Assembly: GCA_036830905.1 (NCBI GenBank)
Contig: DAISNS010000005.1
Span: forward strand, 1-38,997
Origin: Thermocaproicibacter sp002397355
GTDB lineage: Bacteria > Bacillota > Clostridia > Oscillospirales > Acutalibacteraceae
Length of the DNA: 38,997 nucleotides
Direction of reading: 5' to 3'
Part shown: positions 1-6,408 of the stretch, piece after piece
How the letters are laid out: every line of letters starts with the position of its first letter
How positions within the stretch are numbered: position 1 is the first letter of the stretch
Translations under genes and position numbers: made by a program
Notes under the pieces: generated by a model
The model's database searches: none
What the model saw: only the letters and a program-made list of their open reading frames with translations
What the model was told of the DNA's origin: nothing

Positions 1-30
1 GGCGGCCCCCGGCGCGTTTTGGAGGCCGCC
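1..30. terminator. possible terminator hairpin at window edge
   Basis: GGCGGCC (1-7) can pair with GGCCGCC (24-30). It lies 38 nt beyond the stop codon of the minus-strand methionine sulfoxide reductase gene and could end that transcript, but the bases that would follow on the minus strand are outside the window. On the plus strand it is followed by a short T-rich run. Confidence 0.3.
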
Positions 31-68
31 CGTTTTGTCCGTCTGAGCCCCTTCCCTTCCGGCGCACG

Positions 69-563
69 TCAGCCGTCCCATGCGCAGCTGCGGGAAACCA
101 GCTCCGCGATTGCTTCCATCGCGCGGGCGTCCGCATCGCCGAAGCGTTCCGCGCGCGGACTGTCAATGTCCAGAACGCCGACGATCCTTCCCTGCGCGCG
201 CAGGGGAACCACCAGCTCGGACACGGAATCGCAATCGCAGGCAATGTGCCCCGGAAAGCAACGCACGTCCGGGATTACCTGCGTCGCGTTTCGCTGAACG
301 GCGGTTCCGCACACGCCTTTTCCCACAGGAATATGGACGCAGGCCGGCTTGCCCTGAAACGGGCCGAGCAGAAGCTCCCCGCCCTTCATCCGGTAAAAGC
401 CGACCCAGTTGATCTGCGGAAGCGCCGAGTTCAGCAGCGCCGCAATGTTGGAAAGGTTCGCGACCCAGTCGTTTTCCCCTTCCAGCAGAGCCTGCGCCTG
501 CTTCAAAAGCAGCCCGTACCGCCCCGCCGGACGGTTGGCTTTCATCGTATTTGCCGGTTCCAT
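69..563 (-). CDS. msrC: free methionine-(R)-sulfoxide reductase (GAF domain)
   Basis: This 164-aa protein is a single GAF domain of the fRMsr family, which reduces free L-methionine-(R)-sulfoxide in the cytoplasm. The three family cysteines are visible as Cys75, Cys85 (in GKGVCGTA) and Cys109 (in HIACDCD). Their spacings of 10 and 24 residues equal those of characterised family members, so the enzyme should be active. The ATG has a GGAGG SD 9 nt upstream. The gene is divergent from the GH43 gene. Its place beside methionine biosynthesis genes suits a methionine-salvage role. No other function is likely for a stand-alone GAF domain with this cysteine pattern. Confidence 0.9.
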   Translation of the reverse strand: MEPANTMKANRPAGRYGLLLKQAQALLEGENDWVANLSNIAALLNSALPQINWVGFYRMKGGELLLGPFQGKPACVHIPVGKGVCGTAVQRNATQVIPDVRCFPGHIACDCDSVSELVVPLRAQGRIVGVLDIDSPRAERFGDADARAMEAIAELVSRSCAWDG

Positions 564-738
564 TTTTCATTTCCTCCCTTGTTCTCTTTTCGGAATCGCT
601 TCCAGTATACCCCAAAAGCGCCGAAAAGCAATGGCCGCGTTGCCGGCTGATCTTTGCGGGCCGTCCTCCCGATTTCCAATCAGACGCCATTCGGGAATAA
701 AAGAAAATTCGCGCACAGTAAAATTGAGGAGAATCTCT

Positions 739-2013
739 ATGAATCCAGTGCTTCCGTTGAATTTTTTCGTGCCCGACGTTGAGGCCAGGCAGTGGCAGGA
801 TGGACGCGCTTATCTGTATGGCTCATACGATATTCCGGACGGAACGACGTACTGCAGCTACGAGTACCATGTGTTTTCTTCCGGAAATTTTTCGGATTGG
901 ACGGAGCACGGTGTCAGCCTTCGCACTCTCGGACCAAACGCCGGTGTCCCGTGGTCGCAGAGCCCGCTTTATGCGCCGGATTGCATCTGTAAAAACGGCG
1001 TCTATTACCTGTATTTTTGCACGGGCGACGGGAGCGAGGGCGTCGCGTTTTCGAAGAGCCCCGCTGGGCCGTTTACGGGCGCGGTTCCGCTCCAGGCTTC
1101 GAACGGAGACGGCATTGACCCCGCCGTCTTTCTGGATGATGACGGCCAATGCTATTATTATTGGGGGCAGTTTGCCGTCCGGGGGGCCAGATTGAAGCCG
1201 AGCATGACGGAGATCGATCCGAAAACGTTCCGCCGGAATTTGCTGACGGATCGGCAACACGGTTTTCATGAGGGCGTTTCCGTCCGCAAGCGCAACGGAT
1301 TGTATTACATGGTCTACACGGACATCAGCAGGGGAAAGGCCACCTGCATTTCCTACGCCACAGGCCGGTCCCCCTTGGGCCCGTTTCAAAAGGGCGGCGT
1401 TATCATCGACAATACGGGCTGCGATCCGAAATCGTGGAACAACCATGGGTCCATTCAGGAGATCGACGGCCGGTGGTACGTATTCTACCATCGTTCGACG
1501 CACAACAGCCCCTACAGCAGGCGCGTATGCGCGGAACCCATTCGATTTGAGCCGGACGGAAGCATCCCGGAGGTGGAAATGACGACTCAGGGCGCTTCCC
1601 GTGCCATAGCGTGCACGGATTATCTGGAAGCGTCCCGCGCGTGCCTGCTTTCCGGCAAAGTGCATATTGATTCGGTCGGGGTGGACCGCGTCTATCGGGA
1701 CTATCTCGCTTTCATCGAAGATGGAGACTGGGCTGCGTACAAATATCTGTATTTCGACGGAGCGGCTTCACGGTTCATGGTGAAAGCCGCGAGCAGTGCG
1801 TACGGAGGAGTAATTGAAATCCGTCTGGATGAAAGGGACGGGGAGTGTATCGGCCGCGCCGTGGTCGAGCCGACGCAGGGGTGGCAGTCTTGGGAAGCTT
1901 TTTATTGCGGCGTGAAAGCGGTAAAGGGAACCCATGCCGTCTATCTGGTCTTTCATGGATATGCGGGAAGGCTGTTCAACGTCCGGGGCTTTCAATTCCT
2001 ACAGGAATCCTGA
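739..2013 (+). CDS. glycoside hydrolase family 43 with C-terminal CBM6
   Basis: A 424-aa protein. The first ~285 residues form a GH43 five-bladed propeller and the C-terminal ~130 residues resemble a CBM6 module, with the W-x-Y and LVFHG features near its end. The expected acidic triad is present as Asp13 (base), Asp127 (in GIDPAVF) and Glu178 (in FHEGVSV). GH43 enzymes act on arabinan, xylan or related beta-linked pentosides; the substrate cannot be told here. I start at ATG 739 because it has a GAGGAGA SD, whereas the frame stays open far upstream over the divergent msrC gene. No signal peptide is visible, so the enzyme is probably cytoplasmic, which is unusual with a CBM. The base composition is lower in GC than neighbouring genes, and no transporter or other sugar gene adjoins it. 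Confidence 0.85.
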   Translation: MNPVLPLNFFVPDVEARQWQDGRAYLYGSYDIPDGTTYCSYEYHVFSSGNFSDWTEHGVSLRTLGPNAGVPWSQSPLYAPDCICKNGVYYLYFCTGDGSEGVAFSKSPAGPFTGAVPLQASNGDGIDPAVFLDDDGQCYYYWGQFAVRGARLKPSMTEIDPKTFRRNLLTDRQHGFHEGVSVRKRNGLYYMVYTDISRGKATCISYATGRSPLGPFQKGGVIIDNTGCDPKSWNNHGSIQEIDGRWYVFYHRSTHNSPYSRRVCAEPIRFEPDGSIPEVEMTTQGASRAIACTDYLEASRACLLSGKVHIDSVGVDRVYRDYLAFIEDGDWAAYKYLYFDGAASRFMVKAASSAYGGVIEIRLDERDGECIGRAVVEPTQGWQSWEAFYCGVKAVKGTHAVYLVFHGYAGRLFNVRGFQFLQES

Positions 2014-2031
2014 AATCGGATAAGGTCCGAG

Positions 2032-2066
2032 AGCCAGAGCAAAATCCCCCTCATTCTGGCTTTCCT
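2032..2066 (+). terminator. weak terminator after the GH43 gene
   Basis: AGCCAGA (2032-2038) pairs with TCTGGCT (2055-2061), and a T-rich TTTCCTT tail follows. It begins 19 nt after the GH43 stop, in the convergent gap before the PLP enzyme gene. Confidence 0.45.
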
Positions 2067-2116
2067 TCGATGAAATTTTACAGTGCCCGGGTGCGGAGGA
2101 GTATGGGAACGGAAGT

Positions 2117-3310
2117 TTATGTCAGCCCGGCTCTTTCAAGAGCCTGACGGATGTCCCCGACAATGTCTTCCGTGTCCTCCAGCCCTACGCTGAAGCGGAA
2201 AAAGCCGCCGTGGAATTCTTCGGGGTACAGATACTGCCGCTCGTCGTCGGGGCCGAGAAAGACGATCAGGCTCTCGTCGTGCCCGAGGGAAACCGCGGAC
2301 GTAATCACGCGAAGGCAGCTGACAAAACGGTTGTGAGCGTCCGCGTCCCCGTTCAGGCCGAAGGCGATCATGCCGGAAAACCCGTTCTTCATCTGTTTCG
2401 CGGCGACCTTATGCCCCCGGTCGCTTCCCAGCCCGGGATAGGCGACAAAGCGGACGGCGGGATTGCTTTTCAGGAACTGCGCGACTTTCAGGGCGCTTTC
2501 GCTGTGCTGGCGCATCCGCAAGGGAAGCGTGACCGCCCCGCGCATGATGAGCCATGCGTTGAACGGGCTGATCGCCCCGCCGAGGTTCACCATCGCTTCC
2601 GCGCGGATTTTGTCTATAAGTTCTTTTTTGCCGGAAACGGAGCCGCCCAGCGCGTCGCCGTGGCCGTTGATGTATTTGGTCAGGCTTTCCACCGTCAGGT
2701 CGGCGCCCAGCTCGGCGGGCCGCTGAAGATAGGGCGAGGCGAACGTGTTGTCGACGGAGAGAAGGATCCCGTTTTCGCGGGCGATTTCTGCGATCGCCGC
2801 AATATCGCTGATGCCGATCGTCGGGTTTCCGGGCGTTTCGATGTGGATCAATTTCGTATTGGGCCGGATCGCCGCTTTTACCGCTTCCGGATCGGACGTA
2901 TCCACCAGCGTGGCCTCGATGCCGTATTTTTCTTTCAGATGTTCCGTCAGGAGCCGATAAACGGCGATATAGGTAACCTTCGAGCAGACCACGTGGTCGC
3001 CGGATTTCAGAAAAGTGAAAAATATCCCGGAAAGCGCGGCCACGCCGGAGGCAAGGACCACGCAGTCCTCCGTCCCTTCCAGCGCCGCGATCTTTTCCTG
3101 AAGGTATTTCTGATTCACGCCGCCGTTGCGGGTATAAAGCGCTTTGTCGGCGCTGCTCCAGTTCAGGCTGCTCGGGTCGTAGGGCAGCTCGTAGCAGTTC
3201 CCGAGCGTGATGGGGCGCTTGATCGCGCCGGTTTCGCGGTCGACGTCGTTGCCCGTGTGCACGGCCCTCGTCAGAAATCCGAATTCGGAACCATATTTTC
3301 GTTGACTCAT
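2117..3310 (-). CDS. atypical Cys/Met-metabolism PLP enzyme (MetB/CGL/MGL fold)
   Basis: A 397-aa member of the trans-sulfuration family of fold type I PLP enzymes. The PLP lysine is Lys212 in SLTKYINGHGD, the ring-stacking Asp is Asp187 in SVDNTF, and the phosphate-binding Tyr59 and Arg61 are in LYTR. The KYINGHGD motif and the SPFNAW block are most like methionine or cystathionine gamma-lyases. Two usual blocks are changed. The N-terminal PIYQTTSY is replaced by PITLGNCYELPYD, and the R-N-P-T stretch after Tyr-Thr-Arg reads NGGVNQ. The YGGT substrate loop reads TYIAV. It could be a gamma-lyase, a gamma-synthase or something new. It has a good SD (AAGGAG, 7 nt) and lies downstream of metA on the same strand. 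The family is secure; the reaction is not. Confidence 0.8.
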   Translation of the reverse strand: MSQRKYGSEFGFLTRAVHTGNDVDRETGAIKRPITLGNCYELPYDPSSLNWSSADKALYTRNGGVNQKYLQEKIAALEGTEDCVVLASGVAALSGIFFTFLKSGDHVVCSKVTYIAVYRLLTEHLKEKYGIEATLVDTSDPEAVKAAIRPNTKLIHIETPGNPTIGISDIAAIAEIARENGILLSVDNTFASPYLQRPAELGADLTVESLTKYINGHGDALGGSVSGKKELIDKIRAEAMVNLGGAISPFNAWLIMRGAVTLPLRMRQHSESALKVAQFLKSNPAVRFVAYPGLGSDRGHKVAAKQMKNGFSGMIAFGLNGDADAHNRFVSCLRVITSAVSLGHDESLIVFLGPDDERQYLYPEEFHGGFFRFSVGLEDTEDIVGDIRQALERAGLT

Positions 3311-3333
3311 GGAGTATCTCCTTGCTTTGATTT

Positions 3334-3356
3334 TTGAAACGACGGTGCCGTTTCAA
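3334..3356 (-). promoter_or_regulatory. perfect 8-7-8 dyad upstream of the PLP enzyme
   Basis: TTGAAACG (3334-3341) and CGTTTCAA (3349-3356) form a perfect inverted repeat 24 nt upstream of the ATG at 3310. No U-run follows it on the coding strand, so it is more likely an operator or a leader hairpin than a terminator. The cognate regulator is unknown. Confidence 0.4.
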
Positions 3357-3368
3357 GCCTTGCGTATT

Positions 3369-3396
3369 CGCAGGGCCGGTTCGGCCCTGCGTTTTT
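3369..3396 (+). terminator. intrinsic-terminator shape, oriented against the met genes
   Basis: CGCAGGGCCG (3369-3378) pairs perfectly with CGGCCCTGCG (3382-3391), and five T residues follow on the plus strand only. Both flanking genes are on the minus strand, where an A-run precedes the hairpin and no U-run follows. It would therefore stop plus-strand, antisense transcription, or act on the minus strand only as an RNA hairpin. Confidence 0.4.
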
Positions 3397-3493
3397 AAAA
3401 TTCACCAGCTTCAGTTTTTGCCGCTTGGCTTTCGCGCGGGACGGTGCAGCGAAGGCGGAACCAGCCGTGCGGGCCCGCCCGCCGCATTTCGAT

Positions 3494-4417
3494 TCAGGGA
3501 GCGCCAAGATCGGAAAGATCGTAGGGAGTCCGCTGGTAGACAAAATAGTTGAGCCAGTTGGAAAACAACAGCGACGCGTGGCTTTTCCACTTGAAAACAG
3601 GCACCTTTTCGGGGTCGTCGCCGACGAAATAATTTTCGGGGACGGCCGCCGGAATTCCTTTTTCAACGTCGCGGAAATATTCCTTCGCCAGCGTGTCGCG
3701 GTCGTACTCGCAGTGGCCGGTGACGAAAACCTGCCTGCCGTTGCGGTTTGCCGCCAGATACACCCCCGCCCGCTTCGAGACCGCCAGAGTCTCCAATTCC
3801 GGGATTTTGTCGATGTCGCTCTTCTTCACTTTGGTGTAGCGGGAATGGGGCGCCCAAAAGTAGTCGTCGAAGCCGCGCAGGAGCGGATGAGCGGGGTAGA
3901 GGACGCGGTGCTCGAAGACGCCGGCCAGTTTTTGCGGGAGTTCGTATTTGGGAACGCCGAAATGGTGGTAAAGCCCCGCCTGCGCGCCCCAGCAGATGTG
4001 CAGGGTGGAATAGACGCTGCGTTTCGACCAGTCCATCACGCGGCACAGCTCCGGCCAGTAATCCACCCGCTCGAATTTCATCCGCTCCACGGGCGCGCCG
4101 GTAATGATCATCCCGTCGTACCGTTTGAGCTTTACTTCGTCGAAGTTTTTGTAAAATTTCAGCAGGTATTGCAGCGGAGTGTGTTTCGCAACGTGGCTTG
4201 CCATCCGCAGAAACTCGACTTCCAGCTGGAGCGGTGAATTGCTCAGCAGCCGAAGCAGCTGCGTTTCCGTGTCGGTCTTGGTCGGCATCAGGTTCAAAAT
4301 CAAAATCCGCAGCGGCCGGATATCCTGATGGATCGCCCTCTCGTGGTCCATCACGAAAATGTTCTCCCTTTCCAGGGTTGCGACCGCCGGAAGTCCTTCC
4401 GGTACGGTGATCGGCAT
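3494..4417 (-). CDS. metA: homoserine O-acetyltransferase (MetA type)
   Basis: A 307-aa, full-length MetA-family acyltransferase that activates homoserine, the first committed step to methionine. The nucleophile Cys142 sits in HICWGAQAGLYHHFG, and His235 and Glu237 in GHCEYD complete the catalytic set. Residue 111, which selects the acyl donor in this family, is Glu (GAPVERMKF). Glu is the acetyl-CoA form, whereas E. coli has Gly and uses succinyl-CoA. The product should therefore be O-acetylhomoserine, the substrate of the metY product just upstream on the same strand. The start is supported by a GGAGGT SD. The gene follows metY by 122 nt, in which a 12-bp hairpin lies. Confidence 0.93.
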   Translation of the reverse strand: MPITVPEGLPAVATLERENIFVMDHERAIHQDIRPLRILILNLMPTKTDTETQLLRLLSNSPLQLEVEFLRMASHVAKHTPLQYLLKFYKNFDEVKLKRYDGMIITGAPVERMKFERVDYWPELCRVMDWSKRSVYSTLHICWGAQAGLYHHFGVPKYELPQKLAGVFEHRVLYPAHPLLRGFDDYFWAPHSRYTKVKKSDIDKIPELETLAVSKRAGVYLAANRNGRQVFVTGHCEYDRDTLAKEYFRDVEKGIPAAVPENYFVGDDPEKVPVFKWKSHASLLFSNWLNYFVYQRTPYDLSDLGAP

Positions 4418-4458
4418 CCAGACGCACCTCCGTTTGCCGTGGAATGGGGGACTATGAC

Positions 4459-4486
4459 GATGAGGAGCGCAAAAGCGCTCCTCATC
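4459..4486. other. 12-bp hairpin between metY and metA
   Basis: GATGAGGAGCGC (4459-4470) and GCGCTCCTCATC (4475-4486) pair perfectly around an AAAA loop. No U-run follows on the metY-metA strand, so this is not a classical terminator. It may protect the 3' end of metY mRNA or be a processing site between the two genes. Confidence 0.5.
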
Positions 4487-4539
4487 GGTTGAACAGTCCT
4501 CTTGCCCTTACGTATATTTTTTGCGGCGGAACGGGCGCG

Positions 4540-5826
4540 TCAGTCCGGGATGGCCTTGTCGAGCGCCTGGCCGAGATCCCAGATCAGGTCGTCGGGATCC
4601 TCCACGCCGATGGAGAGGCGTATCGTCTCGGGCCCGAAGCCCGCCGCGCGCTGCTCCTCGAGATTCAGCTGCTGATGCGTCGTGGTGGACGGATGGATGA
4701 CCAGCGATTTCGCGTCCGCGACGTTGGCGAGCTGCGAGAAAATCTGCAGGCTGTCGATGAACTTTTTCGCCGCGGTGACGTCGCCGTTGACCGAGAAGGT
4801 GAAGATGGAGCCGGCGCCCTTCGGGAAATACTTCTTCGCGAGGCCGTAGTATTTGTTCGACTGCAGGCCCGGGTAGTTGACCTCCTTCACCTTCGGATTG
4901 CTCTCGAGGAATCTCACGATCTTTTCGGTGTTGGAGACGTGCTTTGCCACGCGGAGCGAGAGCGATTCGAGGCTTTGGATGAACAGCCAGGAGTTGAAGG
5001 CGGAAAGCGTCGCGCCGGTGTCGCGAAGCAGCTGCGCGCGCACTTTCGTGACAAACGCCGCCGCGCCGAGGTCCGCGTATTTGATCCCGTGGTAGCTTTT
5101 GTCCGGCTCGGTAAAGCCCGGGAATTTCCCGCTCGTCCAGTCGAAGTCGCCGCCGTCCACGATCACGCCGCCGATGGACGAGCCGTGCCCGCCGATGAAT
5201 TTCGTCGCGGAGTGGACGACCACGTTCGCGCCGTGCTCCAGCGGGCGGAACAGGTAGGGCGTCGCAAACGTGTTGTCGACGATGACCGGGAGCTTGTGCT
5301 TTTTTGCGATTTCCCCGACCGCGTCGAAGTCGATGACGTTGATGCCGGGGTTGCCGAGCGTTTCGTAATAGATGGCCTTGGTCTTCGGGGTAATCGCCTT
5401 TTCAAAGTTGCCCACGTCGTCCGGGTCGACAAAAATCGTTTTGATGCCGTACTTGGGAAGCGTGTGCGCAAACAGATTGTAGGTGCCGCCGTACAGCGTG
5501 CTGGCCGAGACGATCTCGTCCCCTTCGCCCGCGATGTTCAGGATGGAGTATGTGACGGCGGCGGCGCCGGACGCGACGCCCAGCCCGGCGGAACCGCCTT
5601 CCAGCGCCGCGATGCGCTGTTCAAAGACGTCCGTGGTCGGATTGGTCAGGCGGGAGTAAATGTTGCCCGGAATCGTGAGGCCGAAGCGCCCTTCCGCCTC
5701 GGCGGTGTTTTTAAACACGTAGGAGGTGGTCTGGTAAATCGGGACGGCGCGGGCGCCCGTTGCGGGGTCCGGTTTCTGACCGGCCTGTACCTGGAGGGTA
5801 TCGAATCCAAATTTTCTGTCGCTCAT
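4540..5826 (-). CDS. metY: O-acetylhomoserine sulfhydrylase
   Basis: A 428-aa PLP enzyme of the MetY group that makes homocysteine directly from O-acetylhomoserine and sulfide. Its length, the N-terminal PIYQTTSYVF, YSRLTNPT, LYGGTYNLF and the PLP lysine Lys209 in HSATKFIGGHG all fit MetY. So does the roughly 30-residue insertion after this motif (GGDFDWTSGKFPGFTEPD), which MetB and MetC lack. I start at ATG 5826; a TTG two codons upstream is in frame but has no better SD. The gene lies behind a 290-nt leader holding a strong promoter, a Met/Cys-rich leader ORF and an attenuator-like terminator. It works with metA to bypass cystathionine. Confidence 0.93.
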   Translation of the reverse strand: MSDRKFGFDTLQVQAGQKPDPATGARAVPIYQTTSYVFKNTAEAEGRFGLTIPGNIYSRLTNPTTDVFEQRIAALEGGSAGLGVASGAAAVTYSILNIAGEGDEIVSASTLYGGTYNLFAHTLPKYGIKTIFVDPDDVGNFEKAITPKTKAIYYETLGNPGINVIDFDAVGEIAKKHKLPVIVDNTFATPYLFRPLEHGANVVVHSATKFIGGHGSSIGGVIVDGGDFDWTSGKFPGFTEPDKSYHGIKYADLGAAAFVTKVRAQLLRDTGATLSAFNSWLFIQSLESLSLRVAKHVSNTEKIVRFLESNPKVKEVNYPGLQSNKYYGLAKKYFPKGAGSIFTFSVNGDVTAAKKFIDSLQIFSQLANVADAKSLVIHPSTTTHQQLNLEEQRAAGFGPETIRLSIGVEDPDDLIWDLGQALDKAIPD

Positions 5827-5893
5827 TTTCAATCAGCCTTTCAAAAAGTATTGAATGGATTTTACGGGTTTCTTTCGGCTTGGAAAATGGTAT

Positions 5894-5931
5894 AAAAAAA
5901 GCCGGCAGGTTTTTGGCCTGACAGCCCTTTT
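5894..5931 (-). terminator. leader terminator of the metY attenuator
   Basis: Read on the minus strand, AAAAGGGCTG, a mismatch and CAGG pair with CCTG, a mismatch and CGGC, and a run of seven T follows (5900-5894). The loop is CCAAAAA. It lies 22 nt after the stop of the 39-codon leader ORF and 67 nt before the metY start, so transcripts would end before metY unless it is disrupted. Confidence 0.75.
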
Positions 5932-5980
5932 ACTACATTTGTTGCATTTTTCCCTAATGGTTACAGCAACAGAAGGGCCG
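5922..5980 (-). promoter_or_regulatory. candidate antiterminator pairing of the metY leader
   Basis: CGGCCCUU in the leader ORF (minus-strand bases 5980 to 5973, codons Arg32-Pro33-Phe34) can pair in 8 bp, with one G-U, to AAGGGCUG (5929 to 5922). The latter is the 5' arm of the terminator, so the two structures exclude each other. A second pairing, UGUUGC (5971-5966, the triple-Cys codons) with GCAACA (5945-5940), is also possible. A ribosome held at the Met codons leaves the antiterminator segment free; one that reaches the stop codon covers it. Confidence 0.6.
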
Positions 5981-6073
5981 GCCATGTTTCATTTCAGGCA
6001 TGCCGCTGCACATGATGCACATCGCGCGCATCATGGTATCCATTCTGCCGTTGCTGCAAATCTGCGTTCTCAT
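5954..6073 (-). CDS. 39-aa Met/Cys-rich leader peptide of metY
   Basis: A 39-codon ORF with an AAGGAGG SD 8 nt before its ATG, too short for ordinary gene calling. Fourteen of 39 residues carry sulfur: Met at 1, 11, 14, 15, 18, 21, 25 and 28, and Cys at 6, 19, 22, 35, 36 and 37, the last three in a row near the stop. It lies between a consensus promoter and an intrinsic terminator in front of metY. By analogy with trp- and his-type attenuation, I infer that ribosome stalling at Met or Cys codons controls read-through into metY. The alternative is a small metal-binding protein, since Met- and Cys-rich peptides bind copper, but the downstream terminator and antiterminator favour the leader role. 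Confidence 0.75.
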   Translation of the reverse strand: MRTQICSNGRMDTMMRAMCIMCSGMPEMKHGRPFCCCNH

Positions 6074-6123
6074 AGCCGGTTCCTCCTTATCACATTTAGT
6101 ATTCATATATGATTTATGCTCGT

Positions 6124-6152
6124 ATCATACTCCGAACGTCCGGCTTTGTCAA
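6124..6152 (-). promoter_or_regulatory. sigma-A promoter of the metY leader
   Basis: On the minus strand TTGACA (6152-6147) and TATGAT (6129-6124) are separated by exactly 17 nt, which predicts a start near 6117 and a leader of about 290 nt. It is close to consensus, as expected when control is exerted later, by attenuation. Confidence 0.85.
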
Positions 6153-6278
6153 GGCTTTTTTATCAAACATTTTTCATCGTTCTGCGTCCATCGCGCTCCG
6201 CTGTCTTGCCGGCCTTGCGCGCTGATTCCGTGCGGCCGCGGATCCGGATGACGTGCGAGCCCGGTCCTATGATAACAG

Positions 6279-6328
6279 CCATAGAATAAGGCTATGGGAA
6301 CTCATAAAATTTTTGAGTTAGCTATGGC
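6279..6328 (+). promoter_or_regulatory. LysR-type operator region upstream of metE
   Basis: CCATAG (6279-6284) and CTATGG (6292-6297) form a dyad that contains the LysR-family signature T-N11-A. A second dyad, AACTCA (6299-6304) and TGAGTT (6314-6319), follows. A third half-site, CTATGGC (6322-6328), repeats the first. A TATGAT -10 box (6357-6362) without a good -35 lies just downstream, as is usual for an activated promoter. The likely regulator is the LysR-type gene at 9594-10523. Confidence 0.6.
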
Positions 6329-6408
6329 AAGGGCTTTTGTGGTATCTTGTAAGTAATATGATGAAACCGATATAAATTGTTAAAAACATATCGATGGGAG
6401 ATACCGCA

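Noticed and set aside
4459..4486. Terminator between metY and metA
   Set aside because: The stem is strong but no U-run follows on the transcribed strand; kept only as a hairpin.
4444..5895. Long plus-strand frame of 483 codons across metY
   Set aside because: It is the reverse-strand shadow of metY, with Arg/Val-rich composition and no SD or domain; metY is unmistakable.
5832..6400. SAM riboswitch or T-box before metY or metE
   Set aside because: No SAM-I core and no T-box sequence is present; the leader ORF and attenuator explain the metY side and LysR-type dyads the metE side.
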